DNA from: Aurantiacibacter poecillastricola
Lineage (GTDB): Bacteria; Pseudomonadota; Alphaproteobacteria; Sphingomonadales; Sphingomonadaceae
Direction of reading: 5' to 3'
DNA length: 64,000 nt
NCBI RefSeq assembly: GCF_030730945.1
Contig: NZ_JAVAMS010000002.1
Location: forward strand, 124,001-188,000
This document shows, in pieces, positions 10,367-19,324 of the stretch; the first letter of the stretch is position 1, and each line of letters starts with the position of its first letter. The position numbers and the translations under genes are program-made. The notes under the pieces are model-generated. The model ran no database searches and was not told the origin of the DNA. It saw only the letters and a list, made by a program, of their open reading frames with translations.

Positions 10367-12362
10367 CGAAATCCCTGTTTTCGATGGGGTAGAACGGGAT
10401 CGTCACGTCTACCCAGTCCTCGACATCTTCCAGCGTCGGAGCCTCGCTCCTTTGCCATGCCGTGCGGAATGCCTTTGCGAAACCCGCGGCAATCTCTTCC
10501 ATACCCGCCCGCTGACCTTCCAGGCGAGTGGCATTGGCAAGGCGGACGGCGGTGTACTGCAGGCCGATTTCCCCCGATACGACGAAGTGATCCTCCGCCT
10601 CCCGCGCCTCGCCGCGAAGGGCCGCGAGAACCGCGTAATCGGCGTGATAATCGCTGGGCGGGAAGGGATTCAGGCGAAAGGCGCGTTGCATCAGGTCCTC
10701 CGCCAGAGAGAATTCGCCCAGATGGCAGAAGCCGAAGGCGCACATGTTGACCATGTCGGGATCGCGGTGGAGCCCTTCGAGGGCGGCACGAAATTCGCGC
10801 CTTGCCAAGTCGGGATTGCCCTTGCGCAGCTCGCACCAGCCCTTGCGAAGATGCAGATCCGCCTGTTCGGGGTGCAGGCGGGCGACGGCGGCGAGATGCT
10901 CCTCCGCCTTGGCCCGGAAGGCGCGTACGTCGTGTCCACAGACCTGCTGCCAGAAGTCGGTGTTGTACATCCGCAGGAGGAGCAGCCTTGCCCCTATATG
11001 CCTTGGGTCGGTCTCCACCAGCTGTTCCAGCAGCTCGACGGAGCGGCGCACGGATTTAAGATCGCCCTCCTGCCGGATGAGCAACCGCGCCCGGGTGAAC
11101 CTCTCGCGCTCGTCCATGGCATCCAGCGGTCCGGCATCCAGCTTGCGCTGCAGGTCCCGGTCGATGGCCGAGAGCGCCACGCCGCACGCCTTCTCCACGA
11201 GAACGTCGAGCGTATCGAAGTCGGCCGTGTCGAACTGGACCTTCTCCGCCCAGACGATAACCTGGGTGGAAGGATCGGACAGTTGCAGACTGGCGCGCAT
11301 CTGCTTGCCCAGCTTCGAAATGCCAAGCGACAGGGAGTAGATGGCGAGCGCATCCTCCGCCTCGGCAAGTACGCGCGAGGTGGCTTCGCTGCCGAGATGG
11401 ATGACCTGCACGTTGTGAAGGCGCTGGATCTCGGTGCAGATATCGGCCGCACAGGCATTGGCAAAGTCGTCCAGCTCGACGTCGGAGCACCGCGAACTCG
11501 AAACCAGCACGAGCGGTAGCAGATCGAACTTACTGGGAAGCTTTGCCGTCGCAGACGGAGGCCCTGTCGAAGGCGCGCCGCCGCTTTCGGTCTCTCCAGC
11601 GCCTGCATCCTCGCCGGTCAGCGAATTGTACAATGCGCGCGTCTGCGCCGAAGGGCGGACATCGAATTCCGTCCTGAGCCAGCGTTCCAGTTCGCGGTAG
11701 CGCCGGTGGAGCGAGCTCGCATCGCCGGCCATGTGGTCCAGCCGCATGCCGATCCGAACCGCTTCCTCGTTCGCGGGATCGAGGCGGTCGAGCGACCGCA
11801 GGATACGCCGGGCATGTTTCATGTCATGTTCCCCGGCACTTTCCAGCGCGTCCAGCACGTCGCTCGAAAGCTGCTCGTTCAGCCGTGCGCGTTCCACCGC
11901 CAGCCATTCGTCGAAGCCCGGCGATAGGTCGAGCATGTCCTCCAGCAATTCGCCCTGCACGAGGTCGAGAGCGTCCGCGAGGCGCGGCAGATCGCGCGTC
12001 AGGGCGGCCTGCCGAACCTGCTCCAGGTCGCTGGTGAAGGCTCCTTCCTTCAGGAAAACCGTATCGCGCCCTACGTCGAGCGCTTCTGCAAGAACCGGCA
12101 AGTCGCGCAATTCCTTGAGCGCCTGGCGCAGGCTTCCTCGCGCCTGCTCCGCTCCGCGATCGGTCCACAGCAAGGTGGCGAGACTGCCGCGCGAAGCGGA
12201 TCGGTCGGGCGTGAGCGACAGATAGGCGAGAATGCCGCGAGCCTTGCGGCCCGGAAGGTCCAGTGCCTGCCCCTGTGATCGTATCGCGAACGAGCCGAGC
12301 AGCCCGATCATCGGCGGGCCATTGCGCGCGGATGAAGAGCCGTTTTCCGCTGAAGCTGCCAC
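10326..12362 (-). CDS. SARP/BTAD-type regulator with TPR-like C-terminus
   Basis: The protein has 678 residues and starts at GTG 12362 after AAGGAGG. Residues about 18-100 form a winged-helix DNA-binding domain (IGLLGSFAIRSQGQAL, then RGSLATLLW and RGSLRQALKELRDL). Residues about 105-245 form the bacterial transcriptional activator domain (EWLAVERARLNEQL, ELERWLRTEFDVRPSAQT). The middle, about 275-400, resembles the TolB-like region of CadC/adenylate-cyclase-type regulators. The rest is helical with TPR-like pairs, ending near residue 678. SARP-type regulators often activate specialised-metabolite genes. It converges on and overlaps the YcaO-TfuA gene, which suggests but does not prove that it controls that locus. 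Confidence 0.8.
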   Translation of the reverse strand: MAASAENGSSSARNGPPMIGLLGSFAIRSQGQALDLPGRKARGILAYLSLTPDRSASRGSLATLLWTDRGAEQARGSLRQALKELRDLPVLAEALDVGRDTVFLKEGAFTSDLEQVRQAALTRDLPRLADALDLVQGELLEDMLDLSPGFDEWLAVERARLNEQLSSDVLDALESAGEHDMKHARRILRSLDRLDPANEEAVRIGMRLDHMAGDASSLHRRYRELERWLRTEFDVRPSAQTRALYNSLTGEDAGAGETESGGAPSTGPPSATAKLPSKFDLLPLVLVSSSRCSDVELDDFANACAADICTEIQRLHNVQVIHLGSEATSRVLAEAEDALAIYSLSLGISKLGKQMRASLQLSDPSTQVIVWAEKVQFDTADFDTLDVLVEKACGVALSAIDRDLQRKLDAGPLDAMDERERFTRARLLIRQEGDLKSVRRSVELLEQLVETDPRHIGARLLLLRMYNTDFWQQVCGHDVRAFRAKAEEHLAAVARLHPEQADLHLRKGWCELRKGNPDLARREFRAALEGLHRDPDMVNMCAFGFCHLGEFSLAEDLMQRAFRLNPFPPSDYHADYAVLAALRGEAREAEDHFVVSGEIGLQYTAVRLANATRLEGQRAGMEEIAAGFAKAFRTAWQRSEAPTLEDVEDWVDVTIPFYPIENRDFVKSGLRQMLEPGW

Positions 12363-12460
12363 GCGAACTGCCCACCTCCTTGCGGAAGTGATAATGCGGT
12401 CTTCCCGGCGGTTCTACCCCCGTTGGTGCCGCAGGGGTGGTGGCATGCCGTGCAAGGCAA

Positions 12461-12596
12461 AGTGCGGGCGCCGCCCCCCACGGCGCCCGCACTCCCCCTG
12501 ATGCGGAATGCAGGCGCCGCCCCCGTGGCGCTGGCATTCCCCGTGAAATTGTGTGCGGACGCCGCCCCCTCGACGCCCGCACTCCTGCCAGGCAGG
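12461..12596 (-). repeat. Array of three tandem hairpins plus a short palindrome
   Basis: Three inverted repeats are spaced about 44-47 nt apart. The first is 12461-12472/12482-12493, a perfect 12-bp stem. The second is 12505-12518/12527-12540, 14 bp with two mismatches. The third is 12552-12563/12572-12583; read as minus-strand RNA its mismatches become G-U pairs. All have loops built on GCCCCC, or GGGGGC on the minus strand. A short palindrome, CCTGCC-A-GGCAGG, follows at 12584-12596. They lie after the UrcA stop and before the regulator start on the minus strand, so they could be a terminator/attenuator array, an RNA stability element or a small repeat family. Confidence 0.7.
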
Positions 12597-12607
12597 ATTC
12601 CATTTGC

Positions 12608-12988
12608 TCACTCCGCCATGGCCAGGCGGATACGCGTCTGCCGGTTCGTGCCAGGCTCGCCAGCAGCAAGCTCGACCGAACCGTTGGCCTGGTTGATGGC
12701 GAATTCTCGCTGCGGTGAGACGCTGGCCTGCGTGGCGCGCTGGCAGTCCCGCTCGGCGAGAATTTCGTAGAGCGTGTGGCCCCGCGCCTTGCAGACCATC
12801 TTGATCGCCCGCTTCAGCCGAGCGTCGAGGGTTGCCACGCCTTCCTCGGTCTGCAGGTTGAGGTCGCGGTAATCGACATATTCCTGACGAACCTCGTCCT
12901 GCGCCAGAACAAGCGAAGGCGCCGCGAGATGGGCCAGGCCGATGGCAGCGACTCCCACTGCAACGAAAGTTTTGAAGTTGGTATTCAT
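12608..12988 (-). CDS. UrcA family protein, secreted
   Basis: The protein has 126 residues. An N-terminal signal peptide (FVAVGVAAIGLAHLAAPSLVLAQ region, residues 6-30) is followed by the UrcA core, VDYRDLNLQTEEGVATLDARL, ending in a conserved Cys (KMVCKARG). A second Cys is in ERDCQRA. UrcA proteins are short periplasmic proteins of unknown function found widely in Sphingomonadales and Caulobacterales. GGAGACAGGA precedes the ATG. It is upstream of the SARP-type regulator on the same strand, separated by 245 bp that include the hairpin array. Confidence 0.85.
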   Translation of the reverse strand: MNTNFKTFVAVGVAAIGLAHLAAPSLVLAQDEVRQEYVDYRDLNLQTEEGVATLDARLKRAIKMVCKARGHTLYEILAERDCQRATQASVSPQREFAINQANGSVELAAGEPGTNRQTRIRLAMAE

Positions 12989-13505
12989 GTCCTGTCTCCG
13001 ATGTGCTCATCCGGCTTCGAGTGCCGAACGCCATCCTTGTGAGACAGGCTATGTGATCTCGCGGGTGATACCGGCGTGAAAAGATCGTGAAAAATGCAAT
13101 CGGCGGGTGTCGGGTGCGAAAAAGTTGGTGGGATTTGTGCTCGAGTTCGCGACCTCTTGAGGGTCAACAGGGAGCGGTCGATTGCGCTATTCACCGACGT
13201 TTCCGAGCAAATCCAGTATGCGGATCCCTCATTCGCAAGCAGAGGTGATTGCGTGACTAGGGAATATCAAAGGCAGTGGAAGTACTAGGAAGGATCGGCT
13301 TACCACGCAGCCTCTCGATACGGTGCGAGTGAACTTCCGCCAACTTTCGGAAGTGGGCACCATTTCGGATGAGAAGGCCGTCCTGATACGATCTAATTCC
13401 TTGGTTTTCGTTGACTCGTCGGGAACGCAACGGCTACGTAATCGCTCATAACGATGCCGGTAGTAACACCGGGCACTTCCCTATTGAGTTAACCGGAGAA
13501 AAACC
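12989..13505. other. 517-bp intergenic region between UrcA and RTX genes
   Basis: This region is less GC-rich than its surroundings and should hold the divergent promoters of urcA (minus) and the RTX gene (plus). ACTTCCG (13333-13339) and CGGAAGT (13348-13354) form a perfect 7-bp inverted repeat with an 8-nt loop, a possible operator. A 64-codon open frame at 13094-13288 has no ribosome site or family features, and I do not call it. No tRNA or other gene was seen. Confidence 0.6.
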
Positions 13506-15095
13506 GTGGCTGTATTCCGTGCCGAACGCGCAACCGACATGCGCGAAATCGACTTCAACTTCTATCTGGAGAACCGTTTCGATGTGCGGGAGTCGGTCGT
13601 AAACGGCAAAGACGTCGTCACGATCGAGGCGCGTCTGAACGGCAATTCGTTCTGGCTCGATATCACGGGCCAGAATTTCACCGTCAACGAGAACGACGCG
13701 CGGCTGATTACCACCGGCACGGTTCAGGGCCTGCGCGCCTATGACGCCTCGGGCACGGCCTGGGAAATGTCCGGCATCAGCGTCGGCACCACGAATTTCA
13801 CCAATGCGTGGCAGACGGCCACCACGTCCGACGACTTCGGCAGCTTCTTCGCTGCTGCCCTTTCCGGCAACGACCAGATCTACGGTTCGACCGGTGTGGA
13901 CTTCCTGTTCGGCTTCAACGGCAATGACGAAATCCGCGGCAATGGCGTGCCGACGGGCTTCCAGGAAGCGCTCTACGGCGATGCCGGGGCGGACATCCTG
14001 ATCGCCGGCAGCTCGAACCCCGGCCTCGCTGGCAACACCTATCTCAGCGGCCGCGGCGGGGCGGACACCTATGTCGGCGGGCGTTTCGGCGTGAACAGCT
14101 ACTACGCCGACCTGAACGATACGATCGACATCAGCACGTCCAACAACAACTATTACTATGCTGTCGTCCCCGGGACCCATCAGCTTGATCAGGTCTACAC
14201 CTTCGCGGCTATCTTCGATGGCGTGAATGCTACGCTTATCGGCACCCAGTTCGACGATCGTCTGGTGGGCAACGAGCTGGCGAATGTGCTTCGCGGCGGT
14301 GACGGTGCGGATACCCTGCGCGGCGCGGCGGGTAACGATACGCTGGATGGCGGCAGCAACGTGGATACCGCGGTCGTCTCCGGCCAGCGTTCGCAGTACA
14401 CGATCACTCAGCCCTCACTGGGCGTGTTCGACGTTACCGGACCTGACGGCACCGACCGGCTGACCAATGTCGAGTATCTCGATTTCGCCGTTGGCGATCC
14501 CGTCCGTCTCCTCTGGGGTCAGGGCACGCAGGTGAACTTCAACACCTCCAATCCTTCCGTCTACCAGTCCGCGATGGAGAACATCCGAGACTTCGACGGC
14601 AACGATCTGGGCGGCGACGGTTCGTGGCTGCGTATCGGTTCGGCGGACGTGAACGGCGATGGCGACGTGGACCAGATCCTCGTCAATGACGCAATCGGTC
14701 GTTTCGCGACGGTGGGCACTGCCGATGACGGTCTCGTCTACTTCAACGATTACAGCTGGGCGGGCGAAACCCGCGTGGTTGGCATCTACATCGATCCGCT
14801 GGTGCAATCGGGACAGGTCCAGCAGGGCAGCGATCTCGACAGCCAGCGTCGTTTCCAGAACGACCTGCAGATCGAGAACATCAATGAAGTTCTCGGCGCC
14901 GACGACTATGACGGCGACGGCCTGCAGGAAGTCTATCTCGCCCTCACCGACGGGACGGCCTACCTGCACCTCTACATGTTTGAGGACGGCAACATCCAGT
15001 ATGCCAACTACCAGTCCGAAGCCCAGGTGATCGATTACCTGGAGAGCAACGGCTACGACGAGACGACCTACGGCGACTGGTTCACGCCCAACTGA
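13506..15095 (+). CDS. RTX-type calcium-binding protein with shared C-terminal module
   Basis: The protein has 529 residues and starts with GTG after CGGAGAAAAA. It has no signal peptide, as expected for type I secretion. Residues about 1-115 are a beta-rich region without known motifs. Calcium-binding RTX nonapeptides occur at about 120-165 (GNDQIYGSTG, GFNGNDEIRG) and 250-285 (LRGGDGADTLRG, AGNDTLDGG). Residues about 357-527 form a module with EF-hand/FG-GAP-like loops (DVNGDGDVD, DDYDGDGLQEV) and ending GYDETTYGDWF. This module is nearly the same in the RTX protease at 27869. No type I ABC transporter is in the window. The gene faces the export operon tail to tail. Confidence 0.85.
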   Translation: MAVFRAERATDMREIDFNFYLENRFDVRESVVNGKDVVTIEARLNGNSFWLDITGQNFTVNENDARLITTGTVQGLRAYDASGTAWEMSGISVGTTNFTNAWQTATTSDDFGSFFAAALSGNDQIYGSTGVDFLFGFNGNDEIRGNGVPTGFQEALYGDAGADILIAGSSNPGLAGNTYLSGRGGADTYVGGRFGVNSYYADLNDTIDISTSNNNYYYAVVPGTHQLDQVYTFAAIFDGVNATLIGTQFDDRLVGNELANVLRGGDGADTLRGAAGNDTLDGGSNVDTAVVSGQRSQYTITQPSLGVFDVTGPDGTDRLTNVEYLDFAVGDPVRLLWGQGTQVNFNTSNPSVYQSAMENIRDFDGNDLGGDGSWLRIGSADVNGDGDVDQILVNDAIGRFATVGTADDGLVYFNDYSWAGETRVVGIYIDPLVQSGQVQQGSDLDSQRRFQNDLQIENINEVLGADDYDGDGLQEVYLALTDGTAYLHLYMFEDGNIQYANYQSEAQVIDYLESNGYDETTYGDWFTPN

Positions 15096-15164
15096 GGATG
15101 CAGGCGGGGGGGCGGATTTAGCGCTCTCCTCGCCCCTCGTCGACGATACAGAGACCAGGCAAGC

Positions 15165-15198
15165 AAAAGGGGAGCGCCGCGAGGCTGCTCCCCTTTTT
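15165..15198. terminator. Bidirectional rho-independent terminator
   Basis: AAAAGGGGAGC (15165-15175) pairs perfectly with GCTCCCCTTTT (15187-15197), giving an A-rich side and a T-tract on both strands. It lies between the convergent RTX gene and the export operon and probably terminates both. Confidence 0.9.
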
Positions 15199-15215
15199 CG
15201 TGTTCGAACCCGGAT

Positions 15216-16391
15216 CTAGAGCGAGTTGCCGATGGCGATCGTCGACAGAGCGGCTTGCGAGAGCGTGGTCAGGAACTTCTGCAAGTCCGCACCCGGCGCG
15301 CTCGAAACATAGAGCACATCGTCATCCCGCATGGCGAAATCCTGTGCGATGAAGAAGCTCGCCGCATCCGACATGTCGAGCCGGTAGATCACTGGCGTGC
15401 GCCCTTCCAGCGTCGTGGGTGCCGTGGCAGCCACTTCGGGCGGAAGGACGATCGGGTCATCGAAACGGAACACGAAGACGCCCTTTATGTCCGCGCGGTC
15501 GTCCCGCAGGCCGCCCACGCGTCCCAGCGCCTGCGCCAGCGTGAGGCCGGAGCCCTCGAAAGGTATCTCCGCATTCTGCCGCACTGCGCCGAGCGCGATG
15601 AAACTGTAGGGCTGATGCATCACGGTGAGCACATCGCCGCTTTGCAGGGGAACGTTCTGCGAAGGGTCAAGGATCACCGATTCTAGTGGCATGGTCGCCG
15701 CGACATTGCCGCGCGTCAGCCGCACCGTTGTCTTGTCGACATCCTCGGTCGTACCTCCGGCCGCGGCAAGGATGTCGAGCAGGCGCTCGCCCTGGGGCGT
15801 GAGCGGATAGCGGCTCGTCTCGCGCACCTCGCCAAGGATGGTGACGTTGCTGGCATTGTTCTCGACCAGGCGGACAATGGCCTGCGGATCGTGCGCCCGG
15901 CCGCGCAGCCGTTCGACGATCTCCTCCTGCACATCGGCGGGAGAGCGGCCGGCGACCCGCAGCGTGCCGACGAAGGGAATGGTAATCGTGCCATCCTCGT
16001 CCACCCGCTGTTCCGGAATGGGAGAGCTTCTTGCCAGCATCGCTTCTTCCGTGAGGCGGCCCGTGCTTACGACAGCACCGAACAGGACGGCGGGCGGCGC
16101 TTCGAAGATCGTCACGTCGATCGTGTCGCCACGCTCGATCAGCGGGGCGGCGATCTCCACATTGCCGAACACCTGCGCGAAAGTGCGCGCTTCGCTGAAC
16201 TCGGCAATGCGCACGATGGCCTCGTGATCGAGCTGGACGACCTCGATATCAGCGGCGGCATAGCTTTCATCTTCCGCGCTGCGCACTTCGCGGCTGCTCG
16301 GCCCGGCAGCACCAAGCGTGGAACAGCCCGAGACGACGAGCGCCAGCAACGCTACGCTGGCAAGCTTCGCATGCAGGGACGCGGATTTCAT
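15216..16391 (-). CDS. Outer-membrane polysaccharide export lipoprotein (OPX, Wza/KpsD type)
   Basis: The protein has 391 residues. A lipoprotein signal ends in the lipobox VVSGC at about residues 20-24. The polysaccharide-export domain follows at about 85-185 (ERGDTIDVTIFE, then VDEDGTITIPFVGTLRVAGRSPADVQEEI). SLBB-like beta-grasp repeats follow, including the VTILGEV and FIALGAVRQNAEIPF regions. OPX proteins form the outer-membrane channel for capsule or exopolysaccharide and work with KpsE-type co-polymerases. The ATG overlaps the stop of the glycosyltransferase upstream and has GAGGT before it. It is the last gene of the operon, just before the terminator. Confidence 0.9.
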   Translation of the reverse strand: MKSASLHAKLASVALLALVVSGCSTLGAAGPSSREVRSAEDESYAAADIEVVQLDHEAIVRIAEFSEARTFAQVFGNVEIAAPLIERGDTIDVTIFEAPPAVLFGAVVSTGRLTEEAMLARSSPIPEQRVDEDGTITIPFVGTLRVAGRSPADVQEEIVERLRGRAHDPQAIVRLVENNASNVTILGEVRETSRYPLTPQGERLLDILAAAGGTTEDVDKTTVRLTRGNVAATMPLESVILDPSQNVPLQSGDVLTVMHQPYSFIALGAVRQNAEIPFEGSGLTLAQALGRVGGLRDDRADIKGVFVFRFDDPIVLPPEVAATAPTTLEGRTPVIYRLDMSDAASFFIAQDFAMRDDDVLYVSSAPGADLQKFLTTLSQAALSTIAIGNSL

Positions 16392-17746
16392 CAAAGGTAC
16401 CTCGAATAGACGCCAGCAAGTCGCTCGCGATAGTTTTCCGGGCTGTAAAGCGCGGCTTGTGCCTTGCCCCGTTCGGATAGGTCGCGGCGCAGGTCCGCAT
16501 CCTGGTCCAGTTCGCGGATCGCCGTGGTAATCTCGCGCGTGTCATAGGGATCGACCATGCGCGCGGCATCGCCTACCACTTCGGGCAGCGAAGAGGTGTT
16601 CGAACAGAGCACCGGCGTGCCGAGCAACATTGCCTCAAGTGCAGGCAGGCCGAAGCCTTCGTAGAGCGAGGGGAACAGCGCTGCCTTGGCGCCGCGGATA
16701 AGGCTCACGAGCATGCTGAAGGGCGCGTAGTCGAGCCTGACGATCCGCTTGCGCGCGCCACGCTGGCGCTCGATGCTGTTGCCGATGCTGACCTTGCGCT
16801 CCTTGGCATTCGCGTCCTTCTTTTCGTGAAGGGTCGCGAAGTTTTCGTTCAGGAGCGCCAGCTCGTTCTCCGCCTTCCATGCCTGTGCGCCGATGATCAC
16901 CAGGGGGGTATCCACGTCGCTGGCCATATAGGCCTCCAGGATGCGGGCGATATTCTTCTTCGGCTCCAGCGAGCCCCAGAACAGGAAGTATTCCTTGAAG
17001 TCGAACCCGGTGATCCCCCGCACTTCCCGGGCCACTTCCTCCTCGGGCTTGTCCCTGTATTTCGCGGGAATCTGCACCGACTGATAGGTGTTGGTGATCT
17101 TCTCCTCGGGTATGCCGAGCAGTTCGACGATGTCCCGCTTCGAGTTTTCGGACACGGTCACGATATGGTCCGCCCGTTCACCCAGCAGGCGCATGAGCCG
17201 CAGGTAGCGGCGCTTGTTGTCCAGCGTGGTATAAGGAAGTTTCAGCGGCACCAGATCGTGCATCGTGTAGATGTTGGGGCTGTTCTCGATGTAGACCGGC
17301 AGCGGATAGGTCCAGTGCGCAAGATCGACGCGGTCCTGCATCTTGACGCCGATCAGCTTGCCCCACATCCAGTAGGCGCTCTGGGCGCTCGAATAGAGGT
17401 CGTTCGAGTTGTAGATCGTGTCGTAATAGGGAAGCTTCGACTGGAACGTCGTCGATACCACGCGCCCGGTAATCGGCACCTTGTCCGCTCGGTAGCTGAG
17501 CGGGCCGCGCAGGGCCTGCTTTGCGCGTTCCATGAGGTAGAGGAAACGGTTCAGCTCCACCGGCTGGTCGAAGAAGTTGATCTCCTGCAGCAACTCGTCC
17601 TTGTTGAAGGGCGAGCGCTTGCCATAGAGGACCGAAACCTCGTGCCCCAGCGCGTTGAGTTCGTAGCTGAGATTGCGGGCATAGGTGGCGACGCCCGTCC
17701 CCTTCTCGAGCCCGAGATTATAGCCGTCGATCAGGACCGTACCCAT
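16391..17746 (-). CDS. Glycosyltransferase, GT4-like
   Basis: The protein has 451 residues with the GT-B fold. The N-terminal domain begins VLIDGYNLGLEKGTGVATYARNL. The C-terminal donor domain has LFWGSLEPKKNIARILEAY and the retaining-transferase motif FPSLYEGFGLPALEAML (E-x7-E). An unusual charged insertion (about residues 300-330, rich in Lys, Arg and Glu) lies between the two halves of the donor domain. It probably transfers a sugar from a nucleotide donor at the cytoplasmic side of the membrane during glycan assembly. It starts one base after the methyltransferase stop and overlaps the OPX gene start. Confidence 0.88.
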   Translation of the reverse strand: MGTVLIDGYNLGLEKGTGVATYARNLSYELNALGHEVSVLYGKRSPFNKDELLQEINFFDQPVELNRFLYLMERAKQALRGPLSYRADKVPITGRVVSTTFQSKLPYYDTIYNSNDLYSSAQSAYWMWGKLIGVKMQDRVDLAHWTYPLPVYIENSPNIYTMHDLVPLKLPYTTLDNKRRYLRLMRLLGERADHIVTVSENSKRDIVELLGIPEEKITNTYQSVQIPAKYRDKPEEEVAREVRGITGFDFKEYFLFWGSLEPKKNIARILEAYMASDVDTPLVIIGAQAWKAENELALLNENFATLHEKKDANAKERKVSIGNSIERQRGARKRIVRLDYAPFSMLVSLIRGAKAALFPSLYEGFGLPALEAMLLGTPVLCSNTSSLPEVVGDAARMVDPYDTREITTAIRELDQDADLRRDLSERGKAQAALYSPENYRERLAGVYSRYL

Positions 17747-17747
17747 C

Positions 17748-18629
17748 TTACGCGTCCGCCCGTTTGCGGACGACGAGTCCGAAGGAGGTGCACGACCACT
17801 GCATGATCTGAAGCTTGAGATGCTCGTCGGCGCTGTAGGGCGGGCTATCGATGTACCGGTCCAAGGGCTGCCGTCCGAGATTGAAATTGAACTCCATCTC
17901 GCAGTTCATTTCCGCCAACCGCTCCTGCAGCCAGAGGAAGTCGCGCTGGCGGAACAGCACCGTGCTTGCATTGTCGAGTGTCTCCAGGTTGGAGGAGCAG
18001 TTGAACTCCGTCGTGTGAACCGCGATGCCGCCTGGCTTCAGGCATTTGACCGAGTTGATGACGAAAACGAGGCCCTGCATGATCGAGCCGAGATGCTCGA
18101 AAGCACAGGCCGACCATACGAAATCGAATTTCCCCGCCAAGTCGCTGTCGATCCGGTTCATGTCCATGAAGCGGAAATCGACTAGCTTGTCGAACTCTTC
18201 CGGATCACAGATGTCGCGGTCGTTCAGACCCTGCTTGGAAGCGGCATGCTGGTCCGTCAGGACCCATCCCTTGCCCATCGCCTCCTCGGGTTCCAGGTCG
18301 GTCGCGAGTACCGAAACGCCCCGGTCTGCAAACAGCGCCGCCAGCGGCTCCATGCCGACGCCGAAGCCCAGCGCGCTGCGCCCCTCGCACAGCATACCGT
18401 GTACGGAGAGGACCTGCAGGATATAGCAGAACTCCCACTGCTTGCGGTGCATGCGAGGCGTTTCGCGTATCTGCCCGCACCAGTAGGAATAGTGCGGCTC
18501 TTCCATCTGCCCTTGCGTGCACGCCTGCGAGACGGGCGCCCACAAGGTCGGCTCCGGTTTCTTCTGGTCGAGCTTCAAGGGCGGAAGCGGCGAGTCTGAC
18601 TTGAAGCGTTTGAGAAGTGATTTGATCAT
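17748..18629 (-). CDS. SAM-dependent methyltransferase, class I
   Basis: The protein has 293 residues from the ATG at 18629, which overlaps the stop of the ABC ATPase gene (ATGA). The SAM-binding glycine motif reads ALGFGVGMEPLAALFADRG, followed by the acidic VLATDLEPEEA and then FDFVWSACAFEHLGS, typical of class I methyltransferases. Its place between KpsT-like and glycosyltransferase genes suggests methylation or chain capping of the exported glycan, as methyltransferases do in some ABC-exported O-antigens. The acceptor is unknown. Confidence 0.82.
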   Translation of the reverse strand: MIKSLLKRFKSDSPLPPLKLDQKKPEPTLWAPVSQACTQGQMEEPHYSYWCGQIRETPRMHRKQWEFCYILQVLSVHGMLCEGRSALGFGVGMEPLAALFADRGVSVLATDLEPEEAMGKGWVLTDQHAASKQGLNDRDICDPEEFDKLVDFRFMDMNRIDSDLAGKFDFVWSACAFEHLGSIMQGLVFVINSVKCLKPGGIAVHTTEFNCSSNLETLDNASTVLFRQRDFLWLQERLAEMNCEMEFNFNLGRQPLDRYIDSPPYSADEHLKLQIMQWSCTSFGLVVRKRADA

Positions 18630-19324
18630 GCCGTGGACACCTGCAGTTCTTGCCAACCCGGAGGCGGTTTCCAACCGATCAGTTCCTTAAAGTCGGCATA
18701 GGCCAATTCGAAATCGTCATACTGGACCATCTTGCCGTCATGCAGGACGCCCCAGCGATTGCAGTGATCGCGGACATAGGCCGCATCGTGCGAGATGATG
18801 ATCATGGCACGGTCCGCGCGCTTCTCGAACAGTTCGGCATTGCAGCGATCGTGAAAGCGCGCGTCGCCCACGGCGCTGATCTCGTCGATCAGGAAGCAGT
18901 CGAACTCGATGATCATGGAAATGGCGAAGGCGAGGCGTGCGCGCATACCGGAAGAGTAGCTGCGCACCGGCTCACGCAGATAGGGGCCGAGCTCGGCAAA
19001 ATCCTCGACGAAGGCGAGGTTGCTCTGGAAATCCTGATCGTAGATGGTGCTGATGAAGCGGATATTGTCGATGCCGGTCAGCTGGTGCTGGAACGCGCCG
19101 CCGAAAGCCAGCGGCCACGAGATCGACATGCTGCTCTCGATAGTGCCCGAGGTCGGTAGCTCCGCCCCGCTTATCAGGCGGATCATGGTGGACTTGCCGG
19201 CACCGTTCCTGCCCAGGATGCCCAGACGCTCGCCCATCGCGAGATCGAAGTTGATGCCGTCCAGCACCAGGTTCTCGCCAAAGCGCGTGGGATAGATCTT
19301 GCGGAGGTCGCGCACGCGGATCAT
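18626..19324 (-). CDS. Polysaccharide ABC exporter ATPase (KpsT-like)
   Basis: The protein has 232 residues. It has the Walker A LGRNGAGKSTMIRLI (about residues 37-51), the signature RSYSSGMRARLAFA and the Walker B FDCFLIDEI, followed by the switch histidine IIISHD. The short length and the lack of a C-terminal sugar-binding domain match KpsT/CtrD capsule ATPases rather than Wzt O-antigen ATPases. Its ATG overlaps the permease stop. It powers export through the KpsM-like permease at 19321-20139. Confidence 0.92.
   Translation of the reverse strand: MIRVRDLRKIYPTRFGENLVLDGINFDLAMGERLGILGRNGAGKSTMIRLISGAELPTSGTIESSMSISWPLAFGGAFQHQLTGIDNIRFISTIYDQDFQSNLAFVEDFAELGPYLREPVRSYSSGMRARLAFAISMIIEFDCFLIDEISAVGDARFHDRCNAELFEKRADRAMIIISHDAAYVRDHCNRWGVLHDGKMVQYDDFELAYADFKELIGWKPPPGWQELQVSTA

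Noticed and set aside
12461..12596. CRISPR array
   Set aside because: Units are hairpins at about 45-nt spacing that differ from each other, there are only three, and there are no cas genes.
13094..13288. 64-codon plus-strand frame before the RTX gene
   Set aside because: No ribosome site, no recognised motif, and it lies in a promoter-like gap.
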